Below are positions 1 through 10,310 of a stretch of 64,000 nucleotides of DNA, in pieces. Source of the DNA: Stomoxys calcitrans (Eukaryota > Arthropoda > Insecta > Diptera > Muscidae); the NCBI RefSeq assembly GCF_963082655.1, contig NC_081554.1, forward strand, positions 120,293,869-120,357,868, in the 5' to 3' direction. The notes beneath the pieces were generated by a model, which saw only the letters and a list, made by a program, of their open reading frames with translations, was not told the DNA's origin and searched no databases. The translations under genes and the position numbers were made by a program. Each line of letters begins with the position of its first letter. The stretch's first letter is position 1.

Positions 1-864
1 TCATCGCAGTATTTATTTCCGACCCTTCAAAGTATATATATTTCGGATCGTCGCGAAATTCTTCGACGATTTAGCGATATCCGTTTGTCCGTTAGTTGTA
101 ATCACTATACAGTCATTAAAAATGGAGATATTGAGTTGAAATTTTGACAGACTCGTATTTTTTCTATACGCAGGTTAAGTTCTTGAATGGGCCATATTTA
201 CATATAGCTGCCATATGGACCGATAGGCCTATAACAGGCGCATTTATTACCCGATTTCGCTGAAATTCAGAACAGTGGGTTTTATAAAGCCCGTCAATAT
301 CCGAACTAAAAATGGACCATATTTGGATATAGCTGCCATATAGACCGATATGCCGATTTTGGGTCTTAGGCCTACAATAGGCACATTTTTTATCCGACTT
401 CACTGAAATATGGAACAGTGAGTAGTATTAGAAATCCCAACTCACGAAAATGATAGAGATCGGCTATATTTAGATATAGTTGCCATAGAGACCCATATTT
501 AGCTTTAAGGTTTAAACACCATAAAAGGCGCATATTTTCTTCCTGAAATTTAAAAGACTGTTTTAAGACTCCCAACATCCAACCCAAATACGGTTTAGAT
601 AGGATCATATTTAGATATAGCTGTCACATAGATCGATTATCCTATTAAGAGCTTAATCACATAAACGGCGCATTTATTACCAGCTTTCGCTGAAATTTGA
701 ATCTGTTGCTTGCATAGGGCTTCTCGGTATCTGAACCAAACATGATGAAGATCGGCCTATATTTGGCTATTAATATGGATATAGAAATGTTATAATACAT
801 TTGGATAATAAATATATACATGGTGGTGGGTATTAAAAGTTCGGCCCTGCCGTTTCATTTGTTT
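1..864 (+). mobile_element. HINE-like element, subfamily B2, cut by window edge
   Basis: A non-coding repeat lacking its first ~50 bases because of the window edge. The conserved left-end words (CCTTCAAAGTATATATAT, then TGTCCGTTAGTTG and ATTGAGTTGAAATTTTGAC) are followed by core units carrying the word ATATAGCTGCCATATAGACCGAT. The right end at about 820-864 has GGTGGTGGGTATTAAAAGTTCGGCC, a decayed palindrome and CATTTGTTT. It shares the CAGACTCGTAT...ATACGCAGGTTAA block with the copy at 54.6 kb, hence B2. The open frames across it are by-products of the repeat. Confidence 0.75.
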
Positions 865-1165
865 GGTTTGGTAATAAAAACATTAACGGTTTGGTACAAA
901 ATCCAGAAGCTCATTGAAATTATAGCTAACCGATCGCGATAATTTCAATCAAAGGGAAAAAATTAAGGTTGAGCTTTAAAAAAAATACTCTTTATATTTT
1001 GAGACCGTTTAAACTAAGTTTGAGGTAAATAAAATGACACTCAGATGATGTGGGTGAATTTATAGAAGCGTGAATATATGTATCCTGCAAACATTTTTGA
1101 TAATTTTAGAAGAGCTTTCGTACGCGGGAAGAATAAAACTATATTCTGGAAGATTTTTACATAAT
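865..1165. other. No recognised feature
   Basis: AT-rich sequence between the HINE end and a SINE. I see no convincing coding frame or repeat here. Confidence 0.5.
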
Positions 1166-1167
1166 CA

Positions 1168-1442
1168 TTGGATTGCAAATTAGGCCATGAGCATTTCATT
1201 AAGGAAAAGAGGCAAACTTCTCTCATATTAATGAGTGGAGTCCGATTCAAGTTTAAGCTCAATGATAAAGGGCCTCCTTTTTATAACCGAGTCCGGAACA
1301 CCTCTTTTGAGGAGAAGTTGTTACATGGCATTGTACCCCACAAATGTCGCCAGCATTAGGAGGGGATAACCACCGCTGAAAATTTTATGATAGTTTCGCC
1401 AGGATTCGATATGATAGTCTCTGCGGAGCAGATGACAACTCT
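1168..1442 (-). mobile_element. tRNA-derived SINE, decayed copy
   Basis: On the minus strand this starts near 1440 with a worn tRNA-like head (CTCCGCAGAG near the A box, then ATCGAATCCTGGCGA like a B box), followed by TTTTCAGCGGTGGTTATCCC, a body with GGAGGCCC and ATTGAGCTTAAACTTGAATC, and a tail ending near the TGCAAATT at 1170. The same body recurs at 63.48-63.72 kb, and the 3' half at 40.74 kb. Such SINEs are transcribed by RNA polymerase III and moved by LINE enzymes. The A box is damaged, so this copy is probably inert. Confidence 0.72.
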
Positions 1443-2290
1443 ACGACATGACTCAATTAAAACTCAGTATGTAGTTATCGTTCCGAGTATTTGTTTATAA
1501 ATTGGCTGAGCAACTATTTCCAATTGCTCAACTTATAAAGATACAAGGGCTGGGATTGCATTATGTTTTGTGATGTTTTTCGACAACATCAAGAAGAATT
1601 CTCAGTAGGTTGAATGACGATTGTTTAAGGCAAAATAACCTTGACCTTCACAACAATTGCACTCTGTATAACTTATTTAATTCTAATCGTATACGATTGA
1701 CTCGCCTGATACGATTGCCTTGGGCGATGCTCCATGTCATTATTTTCATTCAAAAGAAAAATTTCTGTGTTTTATTTTAGTCCTATCCAGTGTAAATCAG
1801 ATGTTCTGCATAAAATATCAGTGCGAAGTTGCAAGGTTGGTGAGTTATCGATAACATGGAATAACAGATAATAGGAAACGATTAATAGTGATTTGCACTA
1901 TATAGTACTTAAAACAAACATGAAAAAGGGCAACTCTTAAAGACTCCCCGGAGTTACTTGTTGGTAACATACATAAAAGATTGAAACTCTGCCAGGTTCG
2001 TCCCGAGGTCAAAACTCGTCACAACGTAGAATTCGTCGACGACTCTTAGATAAGTCCTTCCGCGATCATCATCATCATCATCATCTAGAAGAAACGCGAA
2101 AAATTATTTGTCAATTCAAAATGTTTGAAGGGTATATGCCCTTTATGATACATTTTATAACTCTCTCTCGCTCTCTATATTTTATGTCGGTGTTATACTT
2201 CCAATTCCGTTTAAAGACAAATAATATTTTACAAATAATTTTTAAAAATTGCTGCAGAATTTTTGGCATTAAATGTTTGCCTAACTCAAT
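1443..2290. other. No recognised gene; short ATC microsatellite
   Basis: AT-rich sequence without a convincing ORF. There is an (ATC)n microsatellite of about six units at 2066-2084. An open frame at 2121-2312 is overlapped by an equally long antisense frame and has no recognisable motif. Confidence 0.5.
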
Positions 2291-3700
2291 ACGTTGCAGC
2301 ATTCCGCATTAAGAGAGCAACCTGAACTCAAAATGGTAACGTTCAGCTCATTTTTCAACACTGTTGCACATCATTTCAAAGCGAGCATCATTAGAAGGTC
2401 CTTAAATCCATTTAACTCCACCTCCGGTGTTTGGGCAGTGCACATGAAAAGGCATTTTAAGGGGAGGATGTTTCCAATAAAATGGCATCATCGTCATCTG
2501 TACCATCAACATGAAAACCATCACAGGAAAACAATGGCAACGGCATGGCATTTGCTACAATGCAATGAAACGTGTATTCCGGAATACATTGTTTGTTGAC
2601 AGAGGCCATTCCAGACGTGGTAGTATCTGTGGGTGTGCAATGGCCCTTGGTAACAGTAGGTGCTGGTGTTGCAATGTGTTAGTTCACTTCCGGCTGGTGT
2701 TTGCATTACTGCTTCCCATTGTTGCTGCTTTAAATAAATGTTTACTTTTCCTCTTTCTACGACAACTTGGCGTAGATATGAAGGTAAGTACATGTGAGAA
2801 TGTATTAATGCCGGACATAGATTCATATCAACCCATCTCTTCACGATGCGTGCCAATACTACTACGGGTATGTACAGACATACGTGCGTGTCGTCCTCTT
2901 TCCACTCCTGAAGGACCAAGGACCCTTTGTTCATCATAAATGTTACGTGAATGCGTGCATACTCTGCAGCCCTGTTTATTTTAGACATTCTGGTCGATTA
3001 AGCAAAAAGTGACAATGCTGGGGCTAGGGTGAAAGTGACAAATGTTGTCAAAGTTGACAGACCGTAGACAACATTTCTCACTTATTGTCGCATATGCCTG
3101 TGCCATGAGGAAAGGAAACTCTTTAAATTATAAATCGGTTGTTCTGTTAAAGTGTTACCTTATCCCCCGGTTATGTGGCGAAAAAGAGAGACAAGTTGTA
3201 ACAATATCATGAAATCCGACTTTTATTCATCTGAGGACAGGTTAAGGTTTCCACAGAAAATTCCGTTTATTTCAATATTATGTACAACCTTTTATATATA
3301 CGAAAGACGCACGATCCTATTTAATTCTCTGTTTGAGAAAATGGAAAAATATAATGCAAAAATTGGTATTAAAATTCTCTAGTGCCCTCCCGCTTTTCAC
3401 GTACGGGCAAATTCATATTCTACACAAAATGTTCTTTTATTTGAGTTCATTGTTGCCCATATTCGTCGCCATGCATTGACCTCAAAAACGGAATTCATAT
3501 CCTCCTTTTTATTCGGGCAATTTCAAAAAAAATTGTTTTGTTTTCGTAAATTGCTGTATGAATCCAGTAAGTAATATGCTTTCCTTTGAATGAATGAATT
3601 TGAATTTATATGTAGATTTCTCTTGATGTTCCATGTGCGGAGAAGATTTGAATTTTCGATCTGTTGTAGAACACTTTTTGGGTATATATGGATTTTCCGA
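2291..3700. other. Low-repeat region, no gene assigned
   Basis: This stretch lacks HINE words. Two overlapping frames, 2511-2939 (+, 142 codons) and 2521-2988 (-, 155 codons), are open in opposite directions. Neither has a recognisable domain or clear start context, so neither is called as a gene. It could be intronic or intergenic host DNA. Confidence 0.4.
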
Positions 3701-4592
3701 TAAGGAGTTGACAACTCTTTTTTAAATAAAACGCAAATCATTTGAGATATTTCAAAAACTTTATTGTCGGCTTGAAGTATAAACAAATTTTTTATAAATG
3801 GAATTCGACTTCGTTCGTATGGCCATCGCGGTCACGTTTGCATCTGTCAATACGTTGGACTCAATTTTCGATGACTCAGGCGAAACGGACGTTATTTCTC
3901 GTTCAATGTTGGCTGAGAGCTCTTTCAACGTCTTCTTCTTGTTGGCATATACCAATGATATGACGTAGCCACAAAGAAAATAGTCCAGAGACGTCAAATT
4001 GCACGAACGAGGTGGCCAATCAACTGGGCCATTTCTTGAAATAACACGCTCATCAAACATACTCTCCAACAAATCGATTGTAACGTGTGCTGTGTTGCTT
4101 GTGCACCGTCTTGTTGAAACCACATATCGTCTAGGTTCATATCTCCCAATGCAGACCTAAATAATCAGTGAGCATGGTGGGGTAGCATTGTCCATTCACG
4201 GTAACATGACGATGGGCATCGTCGACGAAGAAGTATGGCCCAATGACGCCGCGGGCTTGCAAACCGCACCAAACAGTTATTTCTTGTGGATGAAGCTTAG
4301 ATTCATGAAGCACTTGTGCTTTTAAACCTGACCAATAACGCACCATTTTTTTATGACCAACCCATTAAGCCAAAAAAAATGAGTTAATGCTCTTAAAAAA
4401 GCGGTCACCGACTCCGAATTTCGGTAGTAAATTTTTATGATTTCAATTCAATTCAATTCAATGTTCTTTATTTCATATAACGTTACAAAAATTATTTCAA
4501 TGTGCAGTATAATAATACTATATTAATAAAGAATGTCACAGCGTGGTTTATGTATAAACCGTCTGCTGGAAGAATGAGTATAATAGTTTTGA

Positions 4593-7500
4593 TTAATAAT
4601 TAAATTCCTCTATTAAAGTTTTTCTGTAAGCAATCGCTTTCTTCAAATAATTGCATAAAGTAAGCCAGCAAAAATCTTCACACCCGTTCAGTATATATAT
4701 TAAGTCATTTCGCTCCAATGATGATTGGTTGAAATATTTTATTCGTATCCCGTTTAGTACTGGGCATCTGCATATAAAGTGATCTAAAGACTCAACTTCC
4801 CCTGAATTACACAGTGAGCATCGTTGGTCGACATCCGGCCCATATTTATTTCCATTTAGTGGGAAAAGGTCACCTCTTGCTTTCATTATAAGTGAAATTT
4901 GTTCCAAGGTAAATTTTTCATTGCAGTAGTAAACCCCTATATTAAAATCAAGGTATTTGTATCCACGCCGTTCGCTTTCTTGAGCTTTTTGGATATGTGA
5001 GTTATAGGCATTTTCTGTAATTTTGTAAAGGAGTTCTTGACTTACACCATGCCAACATGTCTGGTCAAGCATAATGTTTCTATTATCAATGTTATAGGAT
5101 GAAAGTTGGACTCTATAATCTTTAAACCAGGCTAGGTTTTTTTCGGATAGTTTTAATGCAAGGATGTGTGGAAGTCTGTAATCTTCAAGCTTAAACAGCA
5201 ACTTTGATAAATATGATAAATGTAAAGAATACGTGTGTATGTATCCGGGTTCGTATCCAGTTTCCAAAGCTACTATATAATTCGGTGTACATTCCGGTAG
5301 TCTCAATACACGTTTGATAAAATAACGATAAAGTTTGTCCACATCCTCAAAGTATGAGTTTCCCCAGACTTCGGCTCCATAACTATGAATGCAGCGGCAA
5401 ACCGAAAGGAACATTTTCCATTTTGCTTTCAAAGATACGGCGGGTTTTGAAATAAAGTTTTTCCATGTTGAGTTAATCGACACTTTAGCCCCTACTTCTT
5501 TTTGAGATAAGTGCTTTGAAAATGATAGTTTCGGGGTCAACGTTAAACCAAGGTATTTATATTCGTTTACAACTCGTATTATCTCATCATTGTACAACCA
5601 TTTTTCGCTTGCGGCAAGGCGCCCTCCATTCCTGAACACCATAATCTCCGATTTGACTTGGTTTACTTCCATACCCCATTTTTTACAGTACATTTCCAGC
5701 CTTTTTATCATTCTTTGCAGAGTGTTTGGATCATCAGCCAATATAACAATGTCGTCCGCGTACATTAGGACGCGCAAATTTATATCGTCCACAAAAAGGC
5801 CTCCTTCGAGATAATCGTGTAGATCATTTAGGTATATTGAGAAGAGCATAGGCGATAGTAAACACCCATGTTTTACTCCAGTAGTAGTGTTGAAGTAGTC
5901 CGATAATCCTGTACCGGTCCACACAGCTGACTTAGTTTCGATATAAATATTTTCTATAAACTTCACTATTTTCGAAGAAAGTCCAATCTCATGTAGTTTG
6001 AATATCAGAAGCTGCCTCGGCACTCTATCAAAGGCGGCTTTAAAGTCGACGAAAAATGCGTAGACTTTTCTGTTCTCACTTAACTTTATGTTAATTATTG
6101 CCATCAAATTAAATATATTGTCTATGGTGGAATAGCCTCTTCTAAAGCCCGCCTGGTACTCATTTAATACTTTGTGTTTGTTTACCCATTCAGTGATTCT
6201 ATTGTTCATCATTCCTATCATCAGCTTCCCAACACAGTTCATGAATGTGATACCTCTATAGTTTCTTACATCATTGATATTTCCTTTCTTGTGAATTGGA
6301 AATATGACACCGGAGCGAAATGTTTTAAAGTCGTCGTAGCCATTTAGAATTTTGGTAAAAGCATTGCATAGTGCAACTAAGAACTCCTCTGGTGCGTGTA
6401 CAAAAAACTCGTACGGGACTCGGTCCTCTCCGGGTGCCTTATATGATTTGAGGGTATTCAATAAGAACTTGATTTCTTGAAGAGTGAAATCTCTATCTAA
6501 GTCTCTATCAAAAACAAAATAGGGGGCGTAGGATATGTCGACGATATTGGATTTTGGGTTTAATAGGGGCTCAAAATAATCTTTTAAGGCTAGCGCCGGA
6601 ATACTACAACTGCAATCATTGTCTCTTTGTCTTATTTCTTTGGCTAATCTCCACCAAGATTTACTGTCGGTCACCATGTCAATTCTGAGCTCAATTTTCT
6701 GGTTATATTCAAGTTTTTTCCGCCTGCACAACTTTTCATAACATTTCTTCTGCTGGATGTACTCAGTTCTGTTGACTATATTTCCAGTTTTTCTGTATAA
6801 ACCAAGTTTTTTCATGGTCTTGACTCTGCTTTTTAAGCACTCCTGGTCGAACCAACTTTCTTTGAAACGCCCATTTTTTCTGGTTGACTGTTTCGGGTAT
6901 GAATCGTTGATAGCTTTGATAAACATTTCCATATCTGGATTTGCGGGTAAATTTTTTGTTTCACGAATTAGAGCATTTTGATAGACAATTTTATTTGCCT
7001 CCCTCCATATTAATTTCGGCAAGAGTTTACTTTTTTGCTTTCCCCGTCCTGAAGTACGAGGTATCTTTATTGTTAGCACAATTGGGAAATGGTCGGACCA
7101 AATTTTATCTTCAACTTCAAATTTATACACGTAGGGCATAATATCCAAAGATACGACAGCCAAATCGATTACTGAGCTACCGTTTCTATTTGCAAAAGTA
7201 AACTTTCCATCTTCATCTCCTGAGGTTCTGCCATTCAAAACTACTAACCCATTTCCATTGCAGAATTCGATGAATTTTTTCCCATTTGCACTGCTCGTTT
7301 TGTCTTCAGACTTTCGAGTATATCTTTCCGCAATTTCCTCGGGCAAGTCTTGTTCCTCGCCTATCCGGATATTATGGTCACCGATAACAATTTTAAGGCT
7401 ATCGTTACTCGCTATAGTAGCTTTCAATCCATTAAAATCTGCTTCCCAGTTTACGCCTCTCAGATACACAGGTATTATCTCGAACATTGTTGCATTTAAT

Positions 7501-7820
7501 TCACACCGAATCACATCCTGGTTTTCCCATTGTAGTAGTGAATGTTTAAAACCTTCTTCTTCCAAATCGTTTCTCACACCATATAACTGACCACCTATAC
7601 CTCTCCCTCTTAGATAGTTTCTGGATGCGGCTTTCCAATAGATTTTGAAATTTTTAAATTTTTTCGTATAGTTTTCTTGATTTTTCAATTCGACATGTGT
7701 TTCGGAAAGTATAAAAATATGAAAGTTTTCTATATATTCGTAAAAACTCTGATGAAGATTTTTGCTAGCTAACCCATGGACATTGTATGCTACAATTTTT
7801 AATATAAAATCATCTTTCAC
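4593..7820 (-). CDS. LINE ORF2: APE endonuclease plus reverse transcriptase
   Basis: A 1,075-residue polyprotein that nicks target DNA and copies element RNA at the nick (target-primed reverse transcription). Endonuclease residues 1-255: AYNVHGL (N13), LSETHVE (E40), VIGDHNI (D148, N150; the usual GDFN is GDHN here), SSVIDL (D219), WSDHFPIVLT (D243, H244). Reverse transcriptase about 440-770: APGEDRVPYEF, YRGITFMNCVGKL, QAGFRRGYST, FFVDFKAAFD (D592), GVKHGCLLSPMLF, LMYADDIVIL (D689, D690), then the thumb with YKYLGLTL. A C-terminal finger CSLC...H-x4-C lies at 1001-1019. No RNase H domain is visible. The ATG at 7820 opens the frame just before the endonuclease strand LKIVAYN. All catalytic residues are present and the frame is unbroken, so the protein may be functional. 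Confidence 0.95.
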   Translation of the reverse strand: MKDDFILKIVAYNVHGLASKNLHQSFYEYIENFHIFILSETHVELKNQENYTKKFKNFKIYWKAASRNYLRGRGIGGQLYGVRNDLEEEGFKHSLLQWENQDVIRCELNATMFEIIPVYLRGVNWEADFNGLKATIASNDSLKIVIGDHNIRIGEEQDLPEEIAERYTRKSEDKTSSANGKKFIEFCNGNGLVVLNGRTSGDEDGKFTFANRNGSSVIDLAVVSLDIMPYVYKFEVEDKIWSDHFPIVLTIKIPRTSGRGKQKSKLLPKLIWREANKIVYQNALIRETKNLPANPDMEMFIKAINDSYPKQSTRKNGRFKESWFDQECLKSRVKTMKKLGLYRKTGNIVNRTEYIQQKKCYEKLCRRKKLEYNQKIELRIDMVTDSKSWWRLAKEIRQRDNDCSCSIPALALKDYFEPLLNPKSNIVDISYAPYFVFDRDLDRDFTLQEIKFLLNTLKSYKAPGEDRVPYEFFVHAPEEFLVALCNAFTKILNGYDDFKTFRSGVIFPIHKKGNINDVRNYRGITFMNCVGKLMIGMMNNRITEWVNKHKVLNEYQAGFRRGYSTIDNIFNLMAIINIKLSENRKVYAFFVDFKAAFDRVPRQLLIFKLHEIGLSSKIVKFIENIYIETKSAVWTGTGLSDYFNTTTGVKHGCLLSPMLFSIYLNDLHDYLEGGLFVDDINLRVLMYADDIVILADDPNTLQRMIKRLEMYCKKWGMEVNQVKSEIMVFRNGGRLAASEKWLYNDEIIRVVNEYKYLGLTLTPKLSFSKHLSQKEVGAKVSINSTWKNFISKPAVSLKAKWKMFLSVCRCIHSYGAEVWGNSYFEDVDKLYRYFIKRVLRLPECTPNYIVALETGYEPGYIHTYSLHLSYLSKLLFKLEDYRLPHILALKLSEKNLAWFKDYRVQLSSYNIDNRNIMLDQTCWHGVSQELLYKITENAYNSHIQKAQESERRGYKYLDFNIGVYYCNEKFTLEQISLIMKARGDLFPLNGNKYGPDVDQRCSLCNSGEVESLDHFICRCPVLNGIRIKYFNQSSLERNDLIYILNGCEDFCWLTLCNYLKKAIAYRKTLIEEFNY

Positions 7821-7891
7821 CTCGGTATTTTTATTCTTAATATTTATATTATTACTAGTATTATTATTGTTGTTGGAAAAAGTATTTGCTT

Positions 7892-8776
7892 TTAGTAGTT
7901 TTTTGAAGACAAAATTTCGATAAAGTGTTCATAACTTAAATCTATATTTTCAATACTGTTACCAATGATGCTTTGCAATATTTTCATACCATTGTTTTGG
8001 CCACTCATTAGTTCATTTTTATTGTTCCAATAAAAGCTTCTTCCATCCAGTACCAACTGCTCTCCTCTAACTCCAATCCTTTTTTCTCCGTTGTGCTTCT
8101 GCAATTCTTTTTTTAGAAGCAACATAATCTTCTTTCTCTGCAGCCTAACACCACTCAAATCGCGTTCAATAAATATGGATGTGCCAGCTAACATTTTAGT
8201 ATTTCTAAGGACATCAGCCACTGTTTTGGTTGACTTGAATTCCACTAAAACTGTCATTTTCTCATTTGTCTCCTGCACTTTTTTTATAAAGTCGATTTCC
8301 GGTTCAATGCTCATCTTCAGGTTTCCATTGAAAAGTTTCTTGACTGCCCCATGCAACGATTTCTGGTAAGGTAGACCTCTCACAATTAACTTGTTTCTTC
8401 CCAATTGGTCTTCCAGTTTTTGAAGTCTTTTTTTGTCTTCCTCCTTATCTTCTCTAAGCTTTTGCACCTCTGCCTTTAATTCTTCGTTTTCGATTTTTAA
8501 GCGCTTAATGTCGTCTTTTACCCCTTCAATGTTGTTTTTTAGGTCGGTGATGTCTGATTTAGTTGGGAGATTTTCTAATTTCTCGTCTAGCAATTTTGAC
8601 ATTGAATCCTGCATCATTTTCATAAGCTCCATGGTTGGCATGTTTCCTACAATTACCGGGTTTTCAGGAGAAGTCTCCATCAGTTTTCGCTTAGCTTTTT
8701 GTTCGATGAGGCCCACTGTGTTACTTGTGTTGTACGGTGAGTTAACTGGTGGCGTTGACATGCTTTTAGAGTCCAA
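7892..8776 (-). CDS. LINE ORF1: coiled-coil, RRM-like RNA-binding protein
   Basis: 294 residues, 71 bp upstream of ORF2. Residues 60-126 are a charged heptad-rich stretch (EGVKDDIKRLKIENEELKAE) typical of a trimerising or dimerising coiled coil. Residues 127-182 look like an RRM fold, with RNP-like strands NKLIVRGLP (128-136) and MTVLVEFKS (174-182). A basic segment (FIERDLSGVRLQRKKIMLLL) and a small C-terminal domain follow, the same order as in L1-type ORF1 proteins. The expected role is to coat element RNA and deliver the particle. The frame is intact from the ATG at 8776. There is no CCHC gag knuckle. The domain call rests on pattern, not a search. Confidence 0.88.
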   Translation of the reverse strand: MDSKSMSTPPVNSPYNTSNTVGLIEQKAKRKLMETSPENPVIVGNMPTMELMKMMQDSMSKLLDEKLENLPTKSDITDLKNNIEGVKDDIKRLKIENEELKAEVQKLREDKEEDKKRLQKLEDQLGRNKLIVRGLPYQKSLHGAVKKLFNGNLKMSIEPEIDFIKKVQETNEKMTVLVEFKSTKTVADVLRNTKMLAGTSIFIERDLSGVRLQRKKIMLLLKKELQKHNGEKRIGVRGEQLVLDGRSFYWNNKNELMSGQNNGMKILQSIIGNSIENIDLSYEHFIEILSSKNY

Positions 8777-9286
8777 GTTTTGGTACTAGATTTAGCGACG
8801 TTAATGCAATGACGACTAAGAAATTAGGTGGAACTGGCAATATTTCCAAAATATGTAGTGTGTGTTTAGGCGCAACTGGTATTCTTCCTCTTTTTCTGGG
8901 ATTATAATAAGCTGTGCATTTACATACCAGCGTTATAAAAGGTGGCAACCGCTTAAAACCACTATTTGCCAGAAAGAAATAAACACAGCTGTTTTCTTTG
9001 GTCGTCCGTCACAACTCTTTGCACCTTTGAGTAAAATTGCGATAATTTACACTTTCCAATAAAATAAATTTCAATTCTGTGTTATTTTGATTTTAAAATC
9101 GCTATTTTGTGAAAGGCCAGCTGTGGTATCAACCGCACTTCAATGCCCAACAATGGCCAGGTAGAGGAACTTTATTAAATCAGTAGCCGTTTTGTGTGGA
9201 AAGGCCGAATACAGCAATAGACTCGGAAATATCTGGAGCTGCGACAAGGTATGACTACTCCCGGTAAGAAATTCACTCAAACTCCC
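8777..9286 (-). promoter_or_regulatory. LINE 5' UTR, probable internal promoter region
   Basis: 510 bp between the exact 5' end (after the target duplication) and the ORF1 ATG. LINEs of this kind usually carry their promoter inside the transcribed 5' UTR. I see no clear TATA box; the role is inference from position. A 60-codon frame at 8766-8948 is not supported as a gene. Confidence 0.5.
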
Positions 9287-9430
9287 AATTTTTATGATTC
9301 CCAGACATTGTTCGTTGGTGTAATTTAGCATGATGAATATGTTGAGATTACACAATAAATTGACAGTGACAGTTCGATAATTAGTGTAAGAGTGCGTTCA
9401 CTAAATAAATTCAACGTTGTCAAGTCCCTA

Positions 9431-9592
9431 TTGCATTTTGGGCGATGTATCAAAGACTACATAATAATGTGCTATAAGTACAGTACTTTTTTGTTGCATA
9501 TTGTGCGTAAAATGAAAGTAAGTATTTTATAAGGGTCTATTTTGTAACATCCTGATTTTTCATTCGTTTTTTTTACGTACCCAGGTTGAACC
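9431..9592. other. No recognised feature
   Basis: Short AT-rich flank of the mariner, with nothing recognisable. Confidence 0.4.
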
Positions 9593-9660
9593 AGCAAAAT
9601 CAGATCATATTTGAAAATAGCTGTCACATAGACCGATTTCCTGACGCATAATTTTATTCA
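9593..9660 (+). repeat. HINE core fragment
   Basis: The words CAGATCATATTTGAAAATAGCTGTCACATAGACCGATTTCC match one core unit of the HINE-like family. No ends are present. Confidence 0.5.
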
Positions 9661-9792
9661 TTTTGCCCGCCGCGCGATTTAAACTCTTATCTTATGTTTG
9701 GTAATCTTGCAGGCATCCTCTAGCCTACCGACATTATTTTTTTCACGATGAAATAACTGTAAAAGCATTATTGTACAGTAATTCAATTTTAA

Positions 9793-9982
9793 AACAAGTA
9801 AAACCCTTTAAGTTCGGCCAGGTTGTTCGAAAGTTGTTGAAAGTCGTAACAGAACACCGCATGCAAAATTGAAGCCAAATCGGACAAAAATTGCGGCACG
9901 TAAGGACTCAAGAAGTCAATTTGGGAGTTCGGTATATATGGAAGCTATATCAGGTTATAGACCGATTCGAACCGTAGCATTA
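9793..9982 (-). mobile_element. HINE-like element, subfamily C, truncated
   Basis: Begins with AACAAGTAAAACCC...TAAGTTCGGCCAGG, the reverse complement of a right end, then runs into core units (GCCAAATCGGACAAAAATTGCGG; GAAGCTATATCAGGTTATAGACCGAT). It stops at about 9982 where an RNase H fragment starts, so the rest is lost or displaced by later insertions. Confidence 0.7.
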
Positions 9983-10192
9983 TCTTTTCATGAGCCGGAT
10001 CTCCTATTGGTTGTCCTGCCGACCGTTTCGTTGTTCCAAAGTGCTACATGCTCTCGGCCTTTACTCAAAGTGCATCGACCTGGAAGGGTTAGGGTTAACC
10101 AAGTTTATTGACGGCAGTCCTCTAGCCTGCACTGCACAATCGTCTGCTCTTTCATTCTCCCTTGCTCCGCTACGGCCCGTCACCCAAACAAT
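9983..10192 (-). pseudogene. RNase H C-terminal fragment of a LINE
   Basis: On the minus strand from 10192: IVWVTGRSGARENERADD and CAVQARGLPSINLVNPNPS, which fit the last part of a retrotransposon RNase H domain (usual W-V-P-G-H-x-G and N-E-x-A-D; here the active-site H is R). After a frameshift, HVALWNNETVGRTT continues downstream to about 9990. It ends abruptly where the plus-strand 5' UTR of the next element begins. It is a remnant of an RNase H-bearing Jockey/I-type element, opposite in direction to its neighbour. Confidence 0.65.
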
Positions 10193-10310
10193 CAATCCCA
10201 TGGCAGCCGGTTGTACGCACCGGATTGACCCGATGGAATCCTCATCGGCAAGGGCTGCCACCTCAGTGTACGTGTTCGTCTTTTTTCGTCATGGGAGAGG
10301 CACATCCCGG

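Larger units (their letters stand above)
4443..9286 (-). mobile_element. Full-length two-ORF non-LTR retrotransposon (LINE)
   Basis: A complete element reading right to left: 5' UTR 9286-8777, ORF1 8776-7892, 71-bp spacer, ORF2 7820-4593, 150-bp 3' UTR with an AATAAAG-like word, and a short (ATTGA)n tail at 4443-4460. The flanks repeat AATTTTTATGATT (4430-4442 and 9287-9299), a 13-bp target duplication, so both ends are exact. The 5' end reads GGGAGTTTGAGTG. Both ORFs are open. The APE endonuclease, coiled-coil/RRM-like ORF1 and pentamer tail suggest the CR1/L2/I side of the non-LTR tree. The clade is not certain without a phylogeny. Confidence 0.93.
3703..9428 (-). pseudogene. Deleted mariner transposon split by a LINE
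   Basis: A Tc1/mariner-type element with TA at both edges (3701-3702 and 9429-9430) and related ends: AGGAGTTGACAACTC at the low end, the reverse complement of CAACGTTGTCAAGTCCC at the high end. On the minus strand the transposase starts near 9325 (MLNYTNEQCLGIIKI) and continues after the LINE at 4430 as YYRNSESVTAFLRAL, then jumps to the catalytic core (HPQEITVWCGL, VIGPYFFVDD, 4137-4346; NGPVDWPPRSCNLTSLDYFL, 3761-4123). The C-terminus KRDRDGHTNEVEFHL ends at a stop near 3795 in another frame. About 0.87 kb remains of a usual ~1.3 kb. With a central deletion and several frameshifts it cannot encode transposase. It is the older host of the LINE. Confidence 0.87.

Noticed and set aside
2511..2988. 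Overlapping 142- and 155-codon frames on opposite strands
   Set aside because: No domain, codon pattern or splice context favours either; two long opposite frames in the same place suggest chance.
5590..7590. Plus-strand ORFs opposite the LINE ORF2 (74-110 codons)
   Set aside because: Shadows of the minus-strand ORF2, which has full domain content.
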